A stretch of DNA of 64,000 nucleotides, taken from NCBI RefSeq assembly GCF_017876435.1, contig NZ_JAGIOA010000001.1, forward strand, positions 3,472,001 through 3,536,000. Direction: 5' to 3'. Both the position numbers and the translations under genes were made by a program. This document shows, piece after piece, positions 59,003-64,000 of this stretch. Position 1 is the stretch's first letter, and each line of letters opens with the position of its first letter. Source of the DNA: Microbacterium phyllosphaerae. GTDB lineage: Bacteria; Actinomycetota; Actinomycetes; Actinomycetales; Microbacteriaceae. The notes under the pieces were generated by a model, which saw only the letters and a program-made list of their open reading frames with translations, searched no databases and had not been told where the DNA came from.

Positions 59003-59209
59003 ATGAGTGGTGCAGACGACGTCAAGAACGCAGCAGAGAAGGCCGCAGGAAAGGCCAAGGAGGGCTTCGGAAAGCTCACCGACAACGAGAAGCTCGAGGC
59101 CGAAGGCCGAGCGGATCAGGCGAAGGCGTCGGCCAAGCAGGCCGGAGAGAACGTCAAGGATGCCGCGAAGAACGTCGGCGACAACGTGCGGGACGGCTTC
59201 AAGGAGTGA
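59003..59209 (+). CDS. CsbD family stress protein
   Basis: The 68-residue hydrophilic protein is rich in Ala, Lys, Glu and Gly with the CsbD pattern NAAEKAAGKAKEGFGKLTDN. CsbD-like proteins are general stress proteins of unknown biochemical role, probably disordered. Its stop codon lies inside the first arm of a terminator hairpin. Confidence 0.85.
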   Translation: MSGADDVKNAAEKAAGKAKEGFGKLTDNEKLEAEGRADQAKASAKQAGENVKDAAKNVGDNVRDGFKE

Positions 59210-59233
59210 GACCCGCCTCGGCGGGCCTCACTC
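59204..59233. terminator. bidirectional terminator between csbD and the 54-residue membrane gene
   Basis: GAGTGAGACCCGCC (59204-59217) and GGCGGGCCTCACTC (59220-59233) form a 14-bp stem with one mismatch and a two-base loop. The genes are convergent, so it can serve both strands. Confidence 0.8.
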
Positions 59234-59239
59234 CTCGGG

Positions 59240-59404
59240 TCAGCGGGTGCGGCTGCCGGTGATCGATCGGATCAGCCAGGCGATGACCGCAATGGCCAGC
59301 AGCACCAGTCCGACCCACAGCAGGAACTGCAGGGACTGAACCAGTCCGCCGGTGATCGCGAGAATGACGGCGACGACGATGACGATGATCAGCAGGATGT
59401 TCAT
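59240..59404 (-). CDS. 54-residue membrane protein
   Basis: The frame begins MNILLIIVIVVAVILAITGG and continues through VQSLQFLLWVGLVLLAIAVI to a short basic tail RSITGSRTR. Two membrane segments joined by a short loop are clear. AAGGGA lies upstream of the ATG at the right distance, and codons are host-like. Such two-helix proteins are common near stress genes in actinobacteria; function unknown. Confidence 0.8.
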   Translation of the reverse strand: MNILLIIVIVVAVILAITGGLVQSLQFLLWVGLVLLAIAVIAWLIRSITGSRTR

Positions 59405-59529
59405 CGGATTTCCCTTCTTGAGGACGCAGGGGGGGCGCCCGTCTACGGTGAATCAACCTAGACCCGCGCCCCCTGCGCCCCAGAGCCCCTTGACGCGGGG
59501 GTTCCCGACGTGCGAGAGGAGCACAGGAC

Positions 59530-59796
59530 ATGCCAGGACGCAGGAACGACTCCCTGAAGGACCCGGAGCTGTACGAAGAGCTCCGCAGCGACGGCGCCTC
59601 GAAGGAGAAGGCGGCGCGCATCTCGAACGCCGCGGCCAAAGAGGGTCGCAGCACCGTGGGACGCCGAGGCGGAGAGCACGGCGACTACGAGGACTGGACC
59701 GTCGCCGAACTGCGCGCCCGCGCGAAGGAGCTCGGCCTCACCGGGTACAGCGGCAAGCGCAAGGCCGAGCTCATCTCGGCACTGCGCGAGCATTAG
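59530..59796 (+). CDS. SAP-like domain small basic protein (DUF7218-like)
   Basis: The 88-residue protein begins [19 protein letters not shown] with an [17 protein letters not shown] helix, then a C-terminal SAP/Rho-N-like helix-turn-helix ([20 protein letters not shown] then [13 protein letters not shown], about 56-88). Proteins with such a module bind nucleic acids. It is probably a small chromatin or stress-associated protein; evidence for a specific role is lacking. Confidence 0.8.
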   Translation: MPGRRNDSLKDPELYEELRSDGASKEKAARISNAAAKEGRSTVGRRGGEHGDYEDWTVAELRARAKELGLTGYSGKRKAELISALREH

Positions 59797-59807
59797 GGCC
59801 GCCCTCC

Positions 59808-60878
59808 GTGGCCCGGTTCGGCATCGAAGAGGAGTTCGTCCTTCTCGATGAGCAGACGCTCGTCCCGACGGCCATGAGCACGTCCACCCGCGAACGCCTC
59901 GCTGAGGAGGTGGGCGCGGGTCTCACTCCCGAGTACCTGACCTGTCAGATCGAGTCGGCGACAGCTCCGATCGAGAACAGAGCGGATGCCGAGGCGCAGC
60001 TGCGCCGCACGCGACATCTTCTCGGCACCTACGCCGCCGACCAGAATGCGATCATCGGCGCGACCGGCACACCCTTCATCTCCCCCAACCGCTTCGCGGT
60101 GTCGTCGTCAGCGCACTACGACGCCGTTTCGACACAGCTCGTCGAGATCACCCGCGAGCACGAGGTCAACGGCCTGCACGTCCATGTCGAGGTCACCGAT
60201 GACGAGGAGCGGGTCCGCGTGGTCAACCGCGTCCGCGCCTGGCTGCCGACCCTGCTCGCCCTCACCGGAAACGCGCCCTTCGCGCACGGACGCGATTCGG
60301 GCTTCGCGAGCTGGCGCAGCATCCTCATCCGCCGACTCCCCTCATCGTGGAGCCCACCGCACTTCCGCGATCTCGACGACTATCGCGCGCAGCTCGCTCG
60401 GCTCGTCGCCATGGGAGCGATCCCCGAGGCGAGCTCGCTGTCGTGGACGGTGCGGCTTTCGGAGCGATTCCCCACCGTCGAGGTGAGGGTGTTCGACGCG
60501 CAGTTGACGGTCGACGACACCCTGCTCGCCGCTGCCCTCACTCGCGCGCTCCTCGTGAGCGACGCGCTCGACGGTCTGCCCGAGCTGGGCGTCGACGCGA
60601 TCGATGCGTCGCTGTGGACGGCGGCGAGGTACGGACCCGAGGCGCTGCTCGTCGATCCCGCGAGCGGCGACCCGGCCCCTGCCTCGGCGATCGTCGATGA
60701 CCTCCTCCTGAGGCTGCATCCGACGCTCGAGAGCCTGGGCGACCAGGACTTCGTGACGGACGGGATCGCGCGCATCCGTGCCGAGGGTTCCGGAGCCCGG
60801 CGCCAGCGCGACGCGTATACCGAGAACGGAACCGCGGGCCTCCGCGAGCTCTACCGCCGGAGCAGCGCGACGGACTGA
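59808..60878 (+). CDS. carboxylate-amine ligase of the YbdK/GCS2 family
   Basis: The 356-residue protein has the ATP-grasp-related glutamate-cysteine ligase fold: start RFGIEEEFVLLD, EVNGLHVHVEV (about 115-125) and EVRVFDAQLTVDD (about 225). YbdK-type enzymes have weak glutamate-cysteine ligase activity in vitro, with uncertain roles; EgtA relatives make gamma-glutamylcysteine for ergothioneine. The GTG at 59808 follows the preceding gene by 11 bases, with TAGGGC eight bases ahead. Confidence 0.85.
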   Translation: MARFGIEEEFVLLDEQTLVPTAMSTSTRERLAEEVGAGLTPEYLTCQIESATAPIENRADAEAQLRRTRHLLGTYAADQNAIIGATGTPFISPNRFAVSSSAHYDAVSTQLVEITREHEVNGLHVHVEVTDDEERVRVVNRVRAWLPTLLALTGNAPFAHGRDSGFASWRSILIRRLPSSWSPPHFRDLDDYRAQLARLVAMGAIPEASSLSWTVRLSERFPTVEVRVFDAQLTVDDTLLAAALTRALLVSDALDGLPELGVDAIDASLWTAARYGPEALLVDPASGDPAPASAIVDDLLLRLHPTLESLGDQDFVTDGIARIRAEGSGARRQRDAYTENGTAGLRELYRRSSATD

Positions 60879-60904
60879 CCCGCCCGCGGCCCCTCCGACG
60901 GCAG

Positions 60905-60910
60905 TAGGGT
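60905..60910 (+). promoter_or_regulatory. -10 box TAGGGT of a leaderless promoter
   Basis: TAGGGT, six bases, then the GTG start of the MFS gene at 60917. Confidence 0.55.
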
Positions 60911-60916
60911 CGGCCT

Positions 60917-62311
60917 GTGGCATCCTCTCGCTTCGCGCCCCTGCAGCGGCTCGTGATCTCGGTCGCCGTGCTGGCCTCCTTCGTGACCTTCCTCGACGGC
61001 ACCGTCGTGACGGTCGCCCTCCCCGCCATCAGCCGGGAGCTCGGCGGCGGCATCACCACCCAGCAGTGGGTCGTCGACGCGTACCTCATCACGCTCAGCG
61101 CGCTCATCCTGCTCGCGGGCTCGCTGTCGGATGCCTACGGACGCGTGCTCGTGATGCGCGTCGGCCTCATCGCTTTCGGGGTCGCATCCGTCGCGGTCGC
61201 CGCCGCCCCCGATCCGCTGTTCCTGATCATCGCGAGAGCGGCCCAGGGCGCAGCGGGCGCCCTGCTGGTGCCCAGTTCGCTGGCGCTGATCACCGCGACC
61301 ATGCGCGCCGACGTGCAGTCGCGCGCGATCGGCATCTGGACCGCGTTCACGACCTCCGCCCAGCTGATCGGCCCGCTGCTCGGGGGCCTCTTCGTGGACT
61401 TCCTGTCGTGGCGGTTCGTGTTCCTCATCAATGTCTTCCCGATCGCGGTCACCCTCCTGCTGCTCTCCCGCCTGAAGCTGAAGGAGCATCCGAGCGGCGC
61501 CCGGGTCGACTGGGCCAGCGGTGCCCTGTGCGCGATCGGACTCGGTGCCGTCGTTTTCGCGCTGATCGAGCAGCCGAATCTCGGCTGGCAGTCCCCCGTG
61601 ATCTGGCTGCCCGGCATCGGCGGCGCCGCACTGTTCGCGTGGTTCCTCATCCGCCAGCAGCGCTCCTCCACCCCGCTGATGCCGCTGTCACTCTTCCGCG
61701 TGCGCGACTTCGCGTGGGGCAACCTCGCGACGCTCTTCGTCTATGCCGCGCTGTCTCTCAACGGCTTCGTGCTGGGCGTGTACCTGCAGCAGGGCGCCGG
61801 TCTCAGCGCCACCGCCGCCGGTCTCGCGAGCCTGCCGATCACGATCCTGATGATCCTCCTCAGCTCGCGCGCAGGCTCGTGGGCCGGGCGGTTCGGCCCG
61901 CGCATCTTCATGACCGTCGGACCGCTCATCATGGCGGTGGGAGCACTGATGCTGCTGCTCGTCGCTGAGGACTTCGACTACTGGTGGCAGGTGCTGCACG
62001 CCATGATCGTGCTGGGCCTGGGGCTCGCGCTCACCGTCGCCCCGCTGACCTCGGCCATCCTGGGGGCGATCGACGAATCGCGCTCGGGGATCGCCTCGGC
62101 CGTGAACAACGCCGTGTCCCGCGTCGCGGGCCTGCTCGTCGTCGCCATGCTGTCGACCATCATCGGCGGCATCCTCAACCTCGCCGGATTCCACAACGCC
62201 GCCATCGTCACCGCGGCGCTCCTGGTGCTCGGCGGAGTCGTGTCGTGGATCGGCATCCGCCGGAACCCCGCCGAAGAGGTGCCGAGCGAGGCCGTCGACG
62301 CACCCCGTTGA
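60917..62311 (+). CDS. MFS transporter, 14-segment DHA2 drug-efflux type
   Basis: The 464-residue membrane protein has about fourteen segments. TFLDGTVVTVALPAISRELG (near residue 20-39) is the DHA2 motif, followed by WVVDAYLITLSALILLAGSL and SDAYGRVLVMRVG (motif A). DHA2 proteins export drugs and other amphiphiles by proton antiport. No adjacent regulator is evident. The GTG start is set by the leaderless -10. Confidence 0.9.
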   Translation: MASSRFAPLQRLVISVAVLASFVTFLDGTVVTVALPAISRELGGGITTQQWVVDAYLITLSALILLAGSLSDAYGRVLVMRVGLIAFGVASVAVAAAPDPLFLIIARAAQGAAGALLVPSSLALITATMRADVQSRAIGIWTAFTTSAQLIGPLLGGLFVDFLSWRFVFLINVFPIAVTLLLLSRLKLKEHPSGARVDWASGALCAIGLGAVVFALIEQPNLGWQSPVIWLPGIGGAALFAWFLIRQQRSSTPLMPLSLFRVRDFAWGNLATLFVYAALSLNGFVLGVYLQQGAGLSATAAGLASLPITILMILLSSRAGSWAGRFGPRIFMTVGPLIMAVGALMLLLVAEDFDYWWQVLHAMIVLGLGLALTVAPLTSAILGAIDESRSGIASAVNNAVSRVAGLLVVAMLSTIIGGILNLAGFHNAAIVTAALLVLGGVVSWIGIRRNPAEEVPSEAVDAPR

Positions 62312-62372
62312 CCGTGTCGGTGGCCGAGCGCAGACTGAGGGGACCGTCTCTCTGAGCATCCGGAGGTCCACC

Positions 62373-63068
62373 GTGAGCACGACCCAGACGCCCCTTCCGC
62401 CCGTCGTCGACGCCGAGACCTGGCGACGAGAACTCGATGTGCTGCGCGTGCGCGAGAAGGCGGCGACCCGAGAGCTCGATGCGATCGCGGCCGAGCGACG
62501 ACGCCTGCCGATGGTGGAGCTGCCGGAGTACACGCTGGTCGGTGAAGAGGGCGCGGTGCGGCTCTCGGACGTCTTCGACGGGCATCCGCAGCTCATCGTC
62601 TACAACCACATGTGGAGCGACGGCAACGAGTGGCAGTGCCCCGGATGCACGGGGTTCACCTCGCAGTTCACGCGGCTCGACGTGCTCGAGCGGTACTACG
62701 ACGCCCGGTTCGTGATCGTGACCAACGGCCCGATTGACGAGGCCCTCGCCTATCGCGATCGAGTGGGCAATCGGATGCCGTGGTACTCGAGCGCCGACAG
62801 CCCGTTCGGGGCCGACATGGACGCGGGGCCGAACGAGGGCTTCGGCGTGAACGTGTTCGTGCGCGACGGCGACACCGTCTACCGCACCTGGCACACGAAC
62901 GGGCGGGGCACCGAGCGGCTGAGCCATCTGCAGGGGCTCGTCGACCTGCTGCCGTACGGACGCCAGGAGCAGTGGGAGGACTCCCCGGTCGGCTGGCCGC
63001 AGCACGGCACGTACGATCGGGGTATGGGTTCGAAAGAGATCGCCGCGCTGTACGGAGCGGGCAGCTGA
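62373..63068 (+). CDS. DUF899 family thioredoxin-fold protein
   Basis: The 231-residue protein shows the DUF899 features: RELDVLRVREKAATRELDAI N-terminal helix, YNHMWSDGNEWQCPGCTGFT (paired CxxC-like Cys, about 75-94) and FGVNVFVRDGDTVYRTWHT. The family is thioredoxin-like and of unknown reaction. GTG start behind CGGAGGT. Its final TGA overlaps the next frame's CTG start. Confidence 0.85.
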   Translation: MSTTQTPLPPVVDAETWRRELDVLRVREKAATRELDAIAAERRRLPMVELPEYTLVGEEGAVRLSDVFDGHPQLIVYNHMWSDGNEWQCPGCTGFTSQFTRLDVLERYYDARFVIVTNGPIDEALAYRDRVGNRMPWYSSADSPFGADMDAGPNEGFGVNVFVRDGDTVYRTWHTNGRGTERLSHLQGLVDLLPYGRQEQWEDSPVGWPQHGTYDRGMGSKEIAALYGAGS

Positions 63069-63880
63069 GGCGGGCGACGGCGGTCTTCGCCGCTGCCGCC
63101 GCGCTGGCCCTCGCACTGTCGGGGTGCGCGACGACCGCCTCCGATGCCACCTCCACTTTCGTGCTTCCGCCCGCGGGAGCGACCCCCGACTATCAGCTCG
63201 GGGGTGCGTACGACCCCGCCGACGGCGTCGGCATCGTCGGCCGCGATCGCTCGGACGATCCCGCAGGCGGCCTGTACTCGATCTGCTACGTCAACGGTTT
63301 CCAGACCCAGCCGGGCGAGCTCGACTCGTGGCCCGATGACCTGCTGCTGCAGAGCGACGGCACGCCCGTGTTCGACCCCGACTGGCCCGACGAAGCCCTG
63401 CTCGACAGCTCGACCGACGACCGTCGCCAGCGCATCGCCGAGACGGTCGGGCCGTGGATCGACGGTTGCGCGGATGCCGGTTTCGACGCCGTGGAGTTCG
63501 ACAACCTCGACTCGTACACGCGCTCGGACGGCGCGCTCACGCTCGACGACAACCTGGCCCTCGCCGCGCTGCTCGTCGACGTCGCTCACGACGCTGGCCT
63601 GGCCGCCGGGCAGAAGAACGCGGCGGAGGATGCGGCGGTGCTCCACGAGCGCGCCGGCTTCGACTTCGCGGTGGTCGAGGAATGCGCCGCCTACGAGGAG
63701 TGCGCCGCGTTCACCGATGTCTACGGCGACGCGGTGGTCGACATCGAGTACTCCGACGAGCTTCCTCGCACGTTCGCCGAGATGTGTGCCGACGACGAGT
63801 CACCGGCATCCATGGTGCTGAGGGACCGCGATCTCGTCACGCCCGGCCATGCGGAGTACGTGTTCGAGACGTGCTCGTGA
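63065..63880 (+). CDS. GH114-type lipoprotein (endo-alpha-1,4-polygalactosaminidase-like), CTG start
   Basis: The 271-residue protein has a lipoprotein signal LRRATAVFAAAAALALALSG-C, then a TIM-barrel GH114 region with YQLGGAYDP, YSICYVNGFQTQPGELDSW (about 78-96), GFDAVEFDNLDSYTRSDG (the Asp/Glu pair expected at the active site) and GLAAGQKNAAEDA. No ATG, GTG or TTG lies in frame before the signal peptide. CTG at 63065 overlaps the preceding stop as CTGA and is preceded by GGAGCGGG, so CTG is the most likely start. It acts at the cell surface on galactosaminoglycan-type polymers, by family inference. Confidence 0.8.
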   Translation: MRRATAVFAAAAALALALSGCATTASDATSTFVLPPAGATPDYQLGGAYDPADGVGIVGRDRSDDPAGGLYSICYVNGFQTQPGELDSWPDDLLLQSDGTPVFDPDWPDEALLDSSTDDRRQRIAETVGPWIDGCADAGFDAVEFDNLDSYTRSDGALTLDDNLALAALLVDVAHDAGLAAGQKNAAEDAAVLHERAGFDFAVVEECAAYEECAAFTDVYGDAVVDIEYSDELPRTFAEMCADDESPASMVLRDRDLVTPGHAEYVFETCS

Positions 63881-63905
63881 GCACCACCGCCTGAACGCCC
63901 CTCGC

Positions 63906-63911
63906 TAGGCT
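63906..63911 (+). promoter_or_regulatory. -10 box TAGGCT of a leaderless promoter
   Basis: TAGGCT, six bases, then GTG at 63918, the arrangement seen before other genes in the window. Confidence 0.55.
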
Positions 63912-63917
63912 GACCCC

Positions 63918-64000
63918 GTGAGGAAGACGGGGGATCACGAGCGCGCCGCGCCGAAGGTCGCCGCGCGCGCGATCGTGAGGCGCTGGGTGCGTTCCCTCGC
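63918..64000 (+). CDS. start of a protein gene cut by the right edge
   Basis: From the GTG at 63918 the frame reads MRKTGDHERAAPKVAARAIV and continues RRWVRSL to the window end without stop. The placement behind TAGGCT supports a real start. Too little is visible to assign a family. Confidence 0.5.
   Translation, partial: MRKTGDHERAAPKVAARAIVRRWVRSL

Overview
The window is about 64 kb of very GC-rich DNA with densely packed genes, many overlapping as ATGA, GTGA or TGATG. Gene content and style point to an actinobacterium of the family Microbacteriaceae, most likely Microbacterium: Lhr helicase, a Nei2-like glycosylase, DUF222/HNH protein, LAxTG-type surface protein, the recurrent GGATGCC codon pair, and many genes whose start codon lies about 6 nt after a TAnnnT box (leaderless transcription). 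No rRNA, tRNA, IS element, prophage or CRISPR array was seen. Genus assignment is inference.

Layout. 0-9 kb: esterase (cut by the left edge), ABC-F ATPase with a long leader, DUF6157 protein, Lhr helicase, EI24 membrane protein, Nei-type glycosylase. 9-17.8 kb: small conserved genes, formyl-THF deformylase PurU, a VapBC-type module, nitronate monooxygenase, DUF6412 plus YidC, a DMT exporter, an FHA protein. 17.8-25.5 kb: a phosphonate block: PhnD, PhnC and a fused PhnE-PhnE permease with an FAD oxidoreductase, a phosphonatase-like HAD hydrolase and a zinc dehydrogenase, facing a GntR/UTRA regulator. 25.8-27.9 kb: divergent histidine kinase and response regulator separated by an AT-richer gap that encodes a well-supported 15-residue aromatic peptide. 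28-30.5 kb: DUF222/HNH protein with minisatellites, then a purine-rich repeat region. 30.5-37.7 kb: GNAT, an EamA transporter behind a ykkC/guanidine-I class riboswitch, and an 1,860-residue DUF11-type wall protein.

38-46.4 kb is a nitrogen-scavenging zone: M18 aminopeptidase, NCS1 permease plus isochorismatase-fold hydrolase, TetR with a PLP decarboxylase, and divergently an agmatine deiminase with an amidase. 46.4-50.6 kb is a tryptophan-to-anthranilate operon (kynA, amidohydrolase, kynU, PaaX regulator) in which the amidohydrolase is the obvious candidate for the missing formamidase. 50.5-57.2 kb is a LacI-controlled oligosaccharide ABC importer with an intracellular GH3 glycosidase. 57.2-64 kb holds small stress-type proteins (FBP, Cys-rich copper protein, CsbD, a 54-residue membrane protein), a YbdK-type ligase, an MFS exporter, DUF899 and a GH114-like lipoprotein that seems to start at CTG.

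Observations most worth following: the riboswitch-controlled EamA transporter; the tiny peptide between kinase and regulator; short tandem repeats beginning at the stop codon of several unrelated genes, so that backup TGA codons occur in all frames; a REP-like palindromic element inside the amidohydrolase reading frame; and the amidohydrolase as a replacement kynurenine formamidase.
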